Shown here: in pieces, positions 8,058 to 15,079 of the stretch | How the letters are laid out: each line of letters opens with the position of its first letter | Position numbering within the stretch: position 1 is the stretch's first letter | Assembly (NCBI GenBank): GCA_014874425.1 | Contig: JACWAG010000232.1 | Coordinates: forward strand, 1 to 15,213 | Length of the DNA stretch: 15,213 bases | DNA from: Syntrophaceae bacterium | Lineage (GTDB): Bacteria > Desulfobacterota > Desulfomonilia > Desulfomonilales > Desulfomonilaceae | Direction of reading: 5' to 3' | The notes under the pieces: model-generated | Seen by the model: only the letters and a program-made list of their open reading frames with translations | The model's database searches: none | What the model was told of the DNA's origin: nothing | Made by a program: the position numbers and the translations under genes

Positions 8058-9821
8058 CTAGCGCCGCAGTCGGCGGCCAATCACTAGTAACTCTCTTGCG
8101 AGATTATTGTATTCTTCTTCTCCTGAGGCGCATTTCCCCAATCTTTCCTGAATATAACTCTTCCGGCGCAAAAGCTTTTTCAACCGCAAACGGTCTAAGG
8201 ACTGGTCAATTGCAATTGCTCCATCTACTTCCGGTCTGAGATCATCCTCCTCGGGCTTTGGTTGTAACCAACTTGCTACCAACGCGGCCATCTCTGAATC
8301 CTCAAGAGACAGGGAGAATTGCCTGGTATCAAACGTTCCCCTTTCGTTAAAAAAACTTACAATAGCCCGCGCCAGTCTGGATAATGATGGATTTTCAATC
8401 TCCCTTAAGACGCCGGTTTCAGCGATGCGTTCTATAAACCCCTGCTGAGTAAGCATTCCTCTTACAACATTGCGTTCGTCGGCTGGAAAGTCAAACAGGG
8501 ATGAAGCCGGTTTTTGCTTCGAAGAACCGCTTTGCGAGGTCTGATCAAACTTGTTGGTCGCAACCGCGCGTCGCAATCTTTCTTCCTTGATCCTGATCCG
8601 GGAAGAGAACCTTTCTATAAGATAATCCCGCTCTGGAGAATCGGCAATCCGTCTCAGGACAGGAAGACATTCTTCAAGGGCCTGATTGCGTCCGGCAATA
8701 CCTTTAAAATCATATTGGGCGTCCAATTGATCGAGAAAAAAATCTATCATCGGCTGGGAAGATTCGATAATTTTCTGGAAGCCCTGGGTTCCGATTCGGT
8801 TGATAGCGCCATCCGGGTCTTTGTCATCCTTTAATATGACGCTTTCAGGCTCGATCCCTTCACTTAGGAATATCGGCAACGAACGTTTTACGGCGCGTAA
8901 ACCGGCTTCATCCCCGTCGAAAATTGTCACAACTTTTCCAGAGAAGCGCTTTAGCAGTCTGGCGTGTTCAACTGTAAGCGACGTCCCAAGGGGAGCAACC
9001 ACGTTGAGTATTCCACGTATCCTCAATGAAATTTGGTCGAAGTAACCCTCTACCAGAATTACAAAACCATTTTTCTTGATAGCGTCTTTGGCAGAGTCAA
9101 GTCCGAACAACAAGTTCTTTTTCTTAAAGACAATAGACTCCGGCGAGTTCAGGTATTTGGGGTCAGCGGCGCCTAACGCTCTACCCCCAAACGCTACAAG
9201 CTCCCCACTCAAACCGCGTATAGGAATCATAATCCGGCCACGGAAATAGTCATAATAGCCGCCGCTTGGCTTTTCCCTTAGGAGGCCAGCGATTAAAGCG
9301 TCCCTAACGCTCAATCCCGAACTGGAAAGATGACTTTCAAAACCATCCCATGAATCAGGAGCAAAACCCAACCCCAGGAATTCTATCCATTCTTTGCTAA
9401 TCCCTCGATTAATTAGATATTCCTGAGCCTGAGGATCGTTGCTCAAGCTGTGAACAAAGAATGACTGGGCCAAATCAAGAACCCTAAACAATCTTTCTCT
9501 GGTGTCATCCCTTGCTATATCGCCCTTTTCGAGTTCAAGGGCTATGCCGTATCGCTGGGCAAGCAACTTAACGGCTTCTACGAAAGAGAGGTTCTCTATC
9601 CGCATGACAAAATTGAAAACACTGCCCCCAACAGCACACCCGAAACAGTGAAAAATACTCTTCTGGGGAGATACATATAACGATGGGTCCTTGTCTCCGT
9701 GAAACGGACAGACCCCTCTATAGTCCTTGCCCGCTTTCTTGAGTTCTATGTAGCCTGAGACGACCTGAACTATATCAGCCGCAGCGGCGATTTCAGAGAT
9801 TTTGGATTCCGGAATCCTCAT
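8058..9821 (-). CDS. dnaG: DNA primase
   Basis: Synthesises RNA primers for chromosomal replication. 587 residues, normal for bacterial DnaG. The N-terminal zinc-binding domain has C38, H41, C59 and C62 (CPFH and CFGC). The RNA polymerase core contains FRGRIMIPIRG (193-203) and FGGRAL (211-216). The TOPRIM domain has the catalytic glutamate in VEGYFD (E258) and the metal-binding FDGDEAG (D302, D304). The C-terminal part (about 440-587) is poorly conserved and corresponds to the DnaB-helicase-binding region. The ATG lies 3 bases past the mutS2 stop, with a GGAG six bases upstream inside the end of mutS2, so the two genes are very likely translationally coupled. rpoD follows after 79 bases. Confidence 0.98.
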   Translation of the reverse strand: MRIPESKISEIAAAADIVQVVSGYIELKKAGKDYRGVCPFHGDKDPSLYVSPQKSIFHCFGCAVGGSVFNFVMRIENLSFVEAVKLLAQRYGIALELEKGDIARDDTRERLFRVLDLAQSFFVHSLSNDPQAQEYLINRGISKEWIEFLGLGFAPDSWDGFESHLSSSGLSVRDALIAGLLREKPSGGYYDYFRGRIMIPIRGLSGELVAFGGRALGAADPKYLNSPESIVFKKKNLLFGLDSAKDAIKKNGFVILVEGYFDQISLRIRGILNVVAPLGTSLTVEHARLLKRFSGKVVTIFDGDEAGLRAVKRSLPIFLSEGIEPESVILKDDKDPDGAINRIGTQGFQKIIESSQPMIDFFLDQLDAQYDFKGIAGRNQALEECLPVLRRIADSPERDYLIERFSSRIRIKEERLRRAVATNKFDQTSQSGSSKQKPASSLFDFPADERNVVRGMLTQQGFIERIAETGVLREIENPSLSRLARAIVSFFNERGTFDTRQFSLSLEDSEMAALVASWLQPKPEEDDLRPEVDGAIAIDQSLDRLRLKKLLRRKSYIQERLGKCASGEEEYNNLARELLVIGRRLRR

Positions 9822-9824
9822 TTT

Positions 9825-12158
9825 TTACTCCGGTCTCAAATCCACTATCGTCGCGCCGGCGCCACCTTCCTGTGGGAGCCCAAGCCTGGAACCTAAAACC
9901 AGCGCATGAGTAGATAAATATTCAGCAATCGCCTGTCTCAGGCGACCCGTGCCTTTGCCATGAATGATCCTCAGTGAAGTCAAACCACCGAGGATAGCGT
10001 TGTCGATAGCTTTCTCAACCACGGGGAGGGCATCTTCTACGCGCATGCCGATTACATTGACCTCCCACTTAGGTGTGGCACGAGGGATATCTACTCCAAG
10101 AATAGATTTTTTTGAAGAATTTTTTTTGCTATCAGGTATTTTAATTAGAGTCAAGTCTTCCGGGTCAACTCGTATAGTAACATTTCCAACCATCACATCT
10201 ACCTTTCCTCTTTCGGCTGAATACCTTAGAACGCCTTGCTTCCCCAATGATTTAATTCTGACAGTGGCCCCCTGTTCTAACAGTTTCTTCGGTTTGGTTA
10301 ACGGAATTTCAAGCTTCTTGACTATTTCCTGTTTTATTTCCAGGATCTTATCCTGTATCTCTCTTCCAGATTTAACCTGGCCGGACTTTAGTGACTGCTT
10401 GAGGCCTGACAGGTCCTTTTCCGCTTTCCTGATTAATTCACTGGCTTCCTTTCTAAAAGTTTCTACAAGTTCCGCACGTCGTTCACGCGTTTCAGTCAGT
10501 TCCCTATCGACGGTGTTTCTTAATATCTCGATATCCTCACGGGTCCTGTCCAGAGAAGCTAGTTTTTCTCTGAGACTCGAAATTAGCGCCGCGCTTCCAC
10601 CAAGAGCAGTGTCGGCATAATGTCTAGCAGCCATTATAACATTCGGCGGTAAGCCCATCGTTTCGGCGGTGGTAATGGCGTGACTCTCCCCAGGTAAGTC
10701 GTACAACAGGCGAAACGTCGGTTTTAGTGTAGCTGGATGAAATTCCACACTAACGTTCTTGGTTTGGGATGTCGAAAGAGCATAAGCCTTAAGCTGGGTG
10801 AGATGCGTCGTGACAACGACATGGGCCTGTTTTGACTTTAGTTCATCAATTATGGCCATGGCCAGAGCGGCGCCCTCATCCGGATCGGTAAAACCACCAA
10901 GTTCATCCAAGAGGACAAGATCTCCAGCTTGTACCAGCTCCAAGATCGTCTTAATCCTAACAAGATGACCTGAAAAGGAAGAAACTCGTCCTCTAATATC
11001 CTGTTCATCACCGATGTCTACCATAATCCTGGAGAAAATTCCGATCTTTGTCCCCTCTTTAGCCGGTGTCAACAGGCCACAGGAGGTCATAAGAGGAAAC
11101 AGCCCGGCAATTTTTAGAGCGACGGTCTTTCCACCCATGTTGGGTCCGCTGATTATTGTGACCAATGTATCGGAATCCTGTATAACGTCCATGGGAACAA
11201 CGTTCACATCATCAGCCGCCAGTAACAAAGGGTGTCTGGCGCCAATTATCCGAAAGCCGTCTTCAGACAGCTCGGGCGAATTGCAATCCATCTTGATGGC
11301 ATATTCCGCCTTTGCCTGGTAGGCGTCCAACTCGGACAACGCCTCAAAATTTCCAATCAAGTGCTCAAGAGAAGCCCTTATTTCTTCTGATAGCTTTCTA
11401 TATACCTTTAATATGGCGTCCCTTTCCTCGTCAGCCAGGGAGGCCATCCTGTTGTTATGTTCAACGACATCAAAAGGCTCTACGTAAACAGAGGAGCCGG
11501 ATCGCGAATGATCGTGAACAATTCCATTCATCAAGCCCTTGAACTCAGGACGGAGTAGGATGACATACCTGTCATTCCGAACCGTCACATAGTCTTCCTG
11601 GACGACTCTCGCCAATTCCCGGTCTCTGACTATTTTGTCAAGGCGTTTATGAATCCGTCCACGAAGGGCTGAAATCTCATCGCTGATACGAATCAATTCC
11701 GGGCTAGCATTGGGTTTGACTGCCCCATTTTCATCCAGGGACCTCTTAAGAACCGCCTTTAGTTGACCAAGTGACATCAGACGGCCAAAGTAGAGTTTAA
11801 TCAGCTCGAATCGCTCCTCGAGATCTTCAATTCTCCTCTTAACTGTAGAACTGACCGCAAGTAAATCACGTATAGCAAGTATTTCCTCTGGATCCAGAAC
11901 TGAACTAAGTCCGGATAATTTTTCGAAGACCCCTTCTAAAGGAACAAGCCCGGAAAAGCTGAAGTCAGCGTAAAGATTCAAGACCTCCTTCATTTCAAGC
12001 GCCATTTTGAGCTTCTTCTCTATGATTGAAGAATCATCCAGGGGGAAGCTGTTCAGGACCCGAAGTTTACCAGGCATGGATCTGGCGTGGGCAGATACCT
12101 CTTCCAGAACACTGGGTAATTCCAGCGCCTTTATGCTGTCAATAACAACATCCGACAT
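9825..12158 (-). CDS. mutS2: MutS2 family ATPase with C-terminal Smr nuclease domain
   Basis: A 777-residue MutS2. Residues 1-300 form the core and clamp region without the mismatch-recognition domain of MutS1. The ABC-type ATPase has Walker A GPNMGGKT (338-345), signature-like SSFSGHLVRI (393-402), Walker B LVLLDE (414-419) and a THLTQLK switch (451-457). A long charged coiled coil spans about 525-615, followed by a KOW-like segment (about 628-672). The Smr domain (about 696-777) has an intact HGKGTGRLR (733-741), but the usual LDLRG motif reads VNVIG. The family is linked to suppression of recombination, and in some bacteria to rescue of collided ribosomes; the exact role here is not visible. 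The ATG has GAGG five bases upstream and follows a promoter candidate. The gene ends 3 bases before dnaG. Confidence 0.95.
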   Translation of the reverse strand: MSDVVIDSIKALELPSVLEEVSAHARSMPGKLRVLNSFPLDDSSIIEKKLKMALEMKEVLNLYADFSFSGLVPLEGVFEKLSGLSSVLDPEEILAIRDLLAVSSTVKRRIEDLEERFELIKLYFGRLMSLGQLKAVLKRSLDENGAVKPNASPELIRISDEISALRGRIHKRLDKIVRDRELARVVQEDYVTVRNDRYVILLRPEFKGLMNGIVHDHSRSGSSVYVEPFDVVEHNNRMASLADEERDAILKVYRKLSEEIRASLEHLIGNFEALSELDAYQAKAEYAIKMDCNSPELSEDGFRIIGARHPLLLAADDVNVVPMDVIQDSDTLVTIISGPNMGGKTVALKIAGLFPLMTSCGLLTPAKEGTKIGIFSRIMVDIGDEQDIRGRVSSFSGHLVRIKTILELVQAGDLVLLDELGGFTDPDEGAALAMAIIDELKSKQAHVVVTTHLTQLKAYALSTSQTKNVSVEFHPATLKPTFRLLYDLPGESHAITTAETMGLPPNVIMAARHYADTALGGSAALISSLREKLASLDRTREDIEILRNTVDRELTETRERRAELVETFRKEASELIRKAEKDLSGLKQSLKSGQVKSGREIQDKILEIKQEIVKKLEIPLTKPKKLLEQGATVRIKSLGKQGVLRYSAERGKVDVMVGNVTIRVDPEDLTLIKIPDSKKNSSKKSILGVDIPRATPKWEVNVIGMRVEDALPVVEKAIDNAILGGLTSLRIIHGKGTGRLRQAIAEYLSTHALVLGSRLGLPQEGGAGATIVDLRPE

Positions 12159-12214
12159 ATATTCCTCGACTCATTGCACGTTGCGAATTGCTAAAGTTGG
12201 CAGGTTGCTGGGAG

Positions 12215-12244
12215 ATTCTAAATCGAATAATGCATGACTCTCAA
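12215..12244 (-). promoter_or_regulatory. Sigma70-like promoter upstream of mutS2-dnaG-rpoD
   Basis: On the minus strand there is a TTGAGA -35 (12239-12244; 5 of 6 to consensus), an 18-base spacer, and a TAGAAT -10 (12215-12220; 5 of 6). Transcription would start near 12207, leaving a leader of about 50 bases before the mutS2 ATG. It lies in the 129-base gap after hisF, so the replication/transcription genes would not depend on the his promoter. Seen by eye only. Confidence 0.45.
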
Positions 12245-12287
12245 AAAATACTGGTTACTTTAAAAGGCATTACGCCGTCTTTTGCAA

Positions 12288-13052
12288 CTACAGACGAACA
12301 GGGACTCCCTCCGAAACCAAATACCTTTTTAGTTCCGCTATAGGTATTTCTCGATAGTGGAATATAGAAGCGGCCAAAGCCGCATCAGCTCCACCCTTGA
12401 TTATTGCGTCCCTAAAATGTTCAACAGTTCCTGCGCCTCCGGAGGCGATTACCGGAATCCCGACGATATCGGTAACAGCTCGGGTCATAGATATGTCATA
12501 ACCATCCTTGGTACCGTCCGCATCCATGCTCGTCAGCAGAATTTCGCCCGCTCCCTGGGCCTCCACCTTGGTAGCCCATTCCAGGAGATCGATCCCTGTC
12601 ATCGTTCGACCGCCATGAATAGATATTTCGAAACCCGATGGGGTGCGGCCGGTCTTTTTCCCATCGATTGCGACAACTATACACTGACTCCCAAACATCA
12701 AGGACGATTCCCGTATAATCCCCGGGTCTTTGACGGCTGCGGTATTCAACGAAACCTTGTCAGCCCCGGCATTTAGGAGTCTTCTAATATCAGCGGTGGT
12801 CCTTACCCCTCCACCAACAGTGAGTGGCATAAACACTTGCTCCGCAGTACGTGAGACAACATCGAGTATTATGTCCCTCTTTTCATGGGAGGCCGTTATA
12901 TCAAGGAAAACCAACTCATCAGCGCCTTCCTCATCATAGAACTGCGCATTTTCGACTGGGTCTCCGGCATCCTGCAAATTTACAAAATTAACGCCCTTGA
13001 CCACTCGCCCTTGATTCACATCGAGGCACGGAATAATTCGCTTAGCTAACAT
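12288..13052 (-). CDS. hisF: Imidazole glycerol phosphate synthase, cyclase subunit HisF
   Basis: With the glutaminase HisH, it converts PRFAR to imidazole glycerol phosphate and AICAR, linking histidine and purine metabolism. 254 residues, the normal length, as a single (beta/alpha)8 barrel. The catalytic aspartates are visible: D11 in IIPCLDV and D130 in VVAIDGKK. Phosphate-binding glycines are in LTVGGGVR (77-84) and in VIASGGAG in the second half. The ATG at 13052 sits inside the end of hisA (11-base overlap), so translation is probably coupled; the local SD is weak. hisH is not next to it in this window and must be elsewhere. Confidence 0.97.
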   Translation of the reverse strand: MLAKRIIPCLDVNQGRVVKGVNFVNLQDAGDPVENAQFYDEEGADELVFLDITASHEKRDIILDVVSRTAEQVFMPLTVGGGVRTTADIRRLLNAGADKVSLNTAAVKDPGIIRESSLMFGSQCIVVAIDGKKTGRTPSGFEISIHGGRTMTGIDLLEWATKVEAQGAGEILLTSMDADGTKDGYDISMTRAVTDIVGIPVIASGGAGTVEHFRDAIIKGGADAALAASIFHYREIPIAELKRYLVSEGVPVRL

Positions 13053-13779
13053 CTGAACTCTCTGTGAGTGAAATTGCCTCTTTGAGGTCTACTGCGCCTT
13101 CGTAAAGGGCCCTTCCGATGATAATACCTGTAACTCCATATTTTTCAAGGGCTAATGCCTTTTTCACATCTTGAATATTTGTCACACCACCAGAAAGAAT
13201 TACTGGCGTATTCACTGCCATCGCAAATTCTGCGGTTGCCGAAAAATTGGGGCCGACCATCATGCCGTCTCGCTCGATGTCTGTGTATATGAAAGCAACG
13301 GGAGAATCGGAATCAAAAACCAGGGCCAACTCTCGGGCTTCGTAGTCCGTAGCCTCGGTCCATCCTTGAACCGCCACCCTTCCAGCCTGAGCGTCTATTC
13401 CTATCGCCACTTTACCTGGGAATCTCCGGATGAGTTCCAGGGCTAGATTAGGGGTTCTCGCTGCGAGGGTCCCTAAGATAACTGTACTGACGCCGATGTC
13501 CAGATACATCTGAGTCGTGTTTTCGTCTCTGACCCCGCCGCCAAGTTCTAGTGGGACATTGGTGTTTCGGGCGATCTCCCGAATTATCTGGAGGTTTACC
13601 GGTTTTCCATCAATTGAGCCATCCAGGTCAACAATATGGATCCGTTTTGCTCCCAGTCTTTCCCATGTTATGGACTGATTTACGGGATTGTCGTTGAAAA
13701 CAGTTGACAGTTCCATTCGCCCTTGTCTCAAGCGGACGCACTTGCCGGCTTTGAGGTCTATTGCTGGGATTATTATCAT
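13042..13779 (-). CDS. hisA: ProFAR isomerase HisA
   Basis: Catalyses the Amadori-type isomerisation of ProFAR to PRFAR, the step before HisF. 245 residues, typical of the family, single (beta/alpha)8 barrel. D8 in IPAIDLK and D129 in AIGIDAQ are the conserved catalytic acids. LELGGGVRD (78-86) and ILSGGVTN are phosphate-binding loops. The start is fixed by the family N-terminus MIIIPAIDL. No Shine-Dalgarno precedes it, and a strong terminator hairpin ends only 19 bases before the ATG, so transcription must either start almost at the codon or read through the hairpin. It overlaps hisF by 11 bases. Confidence 0.97.
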   Translation of the reverse strand: MIIIPAIDLKAGKCVRLRQGRMELSTVFNDNPVNQSITWERLGAKRIHIVDLDGSIDGKPVNLQIIREIARNTNVPLELGGGVRDENTTQMYLDIGVSTVILGTLAARTPNLALELIRRFPGKVAIGIDAQAGRVAVQGWTEATDYEARELALVFDSDSPVAFIYTDIERDGMMVGPNFSATAEFAMAVNTPVILSGGVTNIQDVKKALALEKYGVTGIIIGRALYEGAVDLKEAISLTESSDVS

Positions 13780-13786
13780 TATTGAA

Positions 13787-13792
13787 CTTATG
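13787..13792 (-). promoter_or_regulatory. Possible -10 element for a leaderless hisA transcript
   Basis: The minus strand reads CATAAG (4 of 6 to TATAAT), exactly 7 bases before the A of the hisA ATG. A start at that A would give a leaderless mRNA, which fits the missing Shine-Dalgarno. No -35 is recognisable at the right distance, because the terminator stem occupies it. This is weak evidence. Confidence 0.22.
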
Positions 13793-13798
13793 CAAATA

Positions 13799-13825
13799 AA
13801 AAGCCCCCTGATTGAGGGGGCTTTT
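13799..13825 (-). terminator. Intrinsic terminator of the small secreted-protein operon
   Basis: A perfect 11-bp inverted repeat: AAAAGCCCCCT at 13799-13809 and AGGGGGCTTTT at 13815-13825, with a 5-base loop. Read on the minus strand, it ends in CTTTTTATTT, a good U-tract. It lies 26 bases past the stop of the small gene at 13851, which fits termination of that operon. The plus-strand reading also ends in TTTT but has no plus-strand gene before it. Confidence 0.88.
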
Positions 13826-13850
13826 CTGTCGGTTTTACTGCTGCTTGATG

Positions 13851-14231
13851 TTATTCAACCGGCAGGTAGTATACGAACGGGGGCCACGGCACGATGAACT
13901 TCCACATTGGCACGGCCACAGGGATTGGGGGGGGCCCGCAGCTTACGGGGGCGCATACCGGCATTTGAGGGGCCGGATACTGCATTTTCACCTGGATGGC
14001 GGTCGTCAATCTCTTCGGTTTGCAAGGGGTTTTCACCACGTTACAAGGGGCGTTAACCACTCTAGGAACCGGAGGAAGTGGACATCCACCCACGCCGCAT
14101 GCTGGAGCCGAAGCCGGCATTACCATGGGCTCTGGCGCTGCGACTGCGCCCTCAAATGTCCCGGCCCATACTGCGCTCGTCGATACAACGGCGACCAGGA
14201 TGAAACCGAGAATCGCTAACTTTTTAACCAT
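13851..14231 (-). CDS. Small secreted Pro/Cys-rich protein, unrecognised family (copy A)
   Basis: 126 residues from the ATG at 14231, which has a strong AAAGGAGG nine bases upstream; the frame extends further to a GTG at 14297, which I reject. The signal peptide is MVKK, then a hydrophobic core (5-20), with likely cleavage after A23 (VWA|GT). The mature protein is about 103 residues with six Cys (45, 50, 63, 70, 93, 98), and is rich in Pro and Val with few acidic residues. The C-terminus is aromatic/proline-rich (WKFIVPWPPFVYYLP). The pattern C70-K-P, V81-K, Y85, PVC93 matches the downstream half of copy B, and the initiation regions are nearly identical, so the two are tandem paralogs. The mature part has no transmembrane segment. 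Exported Cys could form disulfides or bind metal. Function is unknown. The coding strand contains C8 at residues 101-103. Confidence 0.8.
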   Translation of the reverse strand: MVKKLAILGFILVAVVSTSAVWAGTFEGAVAAPEPMVMPASAPACGVGGCPLPPVPRVVNAPCNVVKTPCKPKRLTTAIQVKMQYPAPQMPVCAPVSCGPPPIPVAVPMWKFIVPWPPFVYYLPVE

Positions 14232-14258
14232 ACCCTTAATCCTCCTTTCGAAACACTC

Positions 14259-14285
14259 ATTATATCTTTGTAACTCTGTTGTCAT
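14259..14285 (-). promoter_or_regulatory. Possible internal promoter between the two small secreted-protein genes
   Basis: The minus strand has a perfect TATAAT (14259-14264), with ATGACA (14280-14285; 5 of 6 to TTGACA) 15 bases upstream. That spacer is shorter than the usual 16-18, so this is tentative. It would allow copy A to be expressed separately from copy B, with a very short leader containing the SD. Confidence 0.28.
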
Positions 14286-14304
14286 GTTAAAGGACACCGA
14301 AAGC

Positions 14305-14796
14305 CTACTTCTTTACCTTGCAAGGCATTGGAGGCGGAGGCGCCATTGGAACACCACAAACGGGTTTCATTTTGATATAGTTGGCTTTCACGTATACGCA
14401 GCGCGGAACTTTAACCGGCTTGCAGCACCTGTCCAAAGAGTTATCAAAATGTTCGACCTTAATGTCGGTTACCGGCACCAGCCACTCATAGCGGCCAGGG
14501 GCGATAGGATTCGGAAAAGCCTGTGGGTTTCCGTAGAATGCCAGAGGTGTGCGCGGCCACGCAACTCCTGCTAGATACGGAGCAACCACCCTAACTCTTC
14601 GCAGCTGCGCTGGAACAGGGGTAATCACTTCCGTGACCTGGGAATAATTGGTGGCGGCAGGACCACACAGCGGTGGCAATCCCGGTGGTGGCGGCATATA
14701 GGCGCACCCTCCGGCGGGGCCGCCGGCAAAGGAAATCGTGCTAGCGCCGCACAGCGCGAGAACCAAAAGGCTCAGAAGAAACAAACGTTTAACCAT
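14305..14796 (-). CDS. Small secreted Pro/Cys-rich protein, unrecognised family (copy B)
   Basis: 163 residues from the ATG at 14796, preceded by AAAGGAGG nine bases away; the frame also runs up to a TTG at 14829, which I reject. The signal peptide is MVKR plus a leucine-rich core (5-15), with cleavage probably after A24 (SFA|GG). The mature protein has seven Cys (31, 44, 124, 125, 133, 147, 159), including a CC pair, and two short polyproline runs (PPPP at 35-38 and 153-156). The middle part (about 50-120) is absent from copy A and is less Pro-rich. The C-terminal part C125-K-P, V136-K, Y140, PVC147 aligns with copy A with one single-residue gap. It is first in a two-gene unit with its own promoter and leader. 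Function is not recognised; a structural or envelope role is only a guess. Confidence 0.8.
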   Translation of the reverse strand: MVKRLFLLSLLVLALCGASTISFAGGPAGGCAYMPPPPGLPPLCGPAATNYSQVTEVITPVPAQLRRVRVVAPYLAGVAWPRTPLAFYGNPQAFPNPIAPGRYEWLVPVTDIKVEHFDNSLDRCCKPVKVPRCVYVKANYIKMKPVCGVPMAPPPPMPCKVKK

Positions 14797-14854
14797 ACCC
14801 TCAATCCTCCTTTCAACAGTTCCTCCCAAAAAACCGTTCGGGAGACCCGTAAAA

Positions 14855-14891
14855 ACATTCCCGGATAAGAATCCGATATATTCCGGAATGT
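14855..14891 (-). promoter_or_regulatory. 5' leader stem-loop of the small secreted-protein operon
   Basis: On the minus strand, ACATTCC (14885-14891) pairs with GGAATGT (14855-14861). The stem extends inward through GGA/TCC and TA/TA with two single-base bulges, about 12 bp in all. It would start at, or within two bases of, the predicted transcript 5' end, like a stabilising 5' hairpin. The same segment contains the 10-bp palindrome ATTCCGGAAT (14880-14889), which could instead be a DNA operator. I cannot tell which. Confidence 0.4.
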
Positions 14892-14895
14892 ATTT

Positions 14896-14924
14896 TTGGT
14901 ATCAAATCGGATAGCAAATGTCAA
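14896..14924 (-). promoter_or_regulatory. Promoter candidate of the small secreted-protein operon
   Basis: On the minus strand there is a perfect TTGACA -35 (14919-14924), a 17-base spacer, and a weak -10 TACCAA (14896-14901) preceded by TG in the extended -10 position. Transcription would start near 14889, giving a leader of about 93 bases before the copy B ATG. Confidence 0.45.
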
Positions 14925-14961
14925 GCATTTTTTTGCCCGACGCCTCTAGCCATCATGCCCG

Positions 14962-15042
14962 TTAAATCCTCGTCCACTCTAATTTCATGAACTCAGTACG
15001 GGTCCGCGACCAATCTCCATTATTTAGGTAGGTCGCCTTCAT
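14962..15042 (-). CDS. Candidate 26-residue small ORF
   Basis: The minus strand has ATG at 15042 with AAAGG five bases upstream, running to TAA at 14962. It encodes a short basic peptide starting MKATYLNNGDW. A promoter-like pair (15080-15108) would start transcription about 30 bases before the ATG. No signal peptide, transmembrane segment or known family is visible. ORFs of this length arise often by chance, so this is only a candidate; the interval could equally be a leader or a small RNA. Confidence 0.2.
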   Translation of the reverse strand: MKATYLNNGDWSRTRTEFMKLEWTRI

Positions 15043-15079
15043 AAAAACCTTTTAATAAAAAGTTTATTGACGCTAACGA

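Noticed and set aside
9964..10620. 218-codon plus-strand ORF opposite mutS2
   Set aside because: Low-complexity Ser/Ile-rich translation opposite a conserved MutS2; an antisense shadow.
14232..14297. GTG start 22 codons upstream for small secreted protein A
   Set aside because: It would bury the signal peptide and translate the SD; the ATG at 14231 has AAAGGAGG and a standard signal peptide.
13996..14574. 192-codon plus-strand ORF across the two small secreted-protein genes
   Set aside because: The minus-strand genes have strong SDs, signal peptides, a promoter and a matched terminator. The plus-strand frame runs across the gap between them and has no SD or domain.
14797..14829. TTG start 11 codons upstream for small secreted protein B
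   Set aside because: Same reasoning: the extension translates the SD region, and the ATG at 14796 begins a clean signal peptide.
15046..15065. AT-rich inverted repeat as terminator of the SDR gene
   Set aside because: The stem is short, imperfect and almost all A/T, too weak for an intrinsic terminator.
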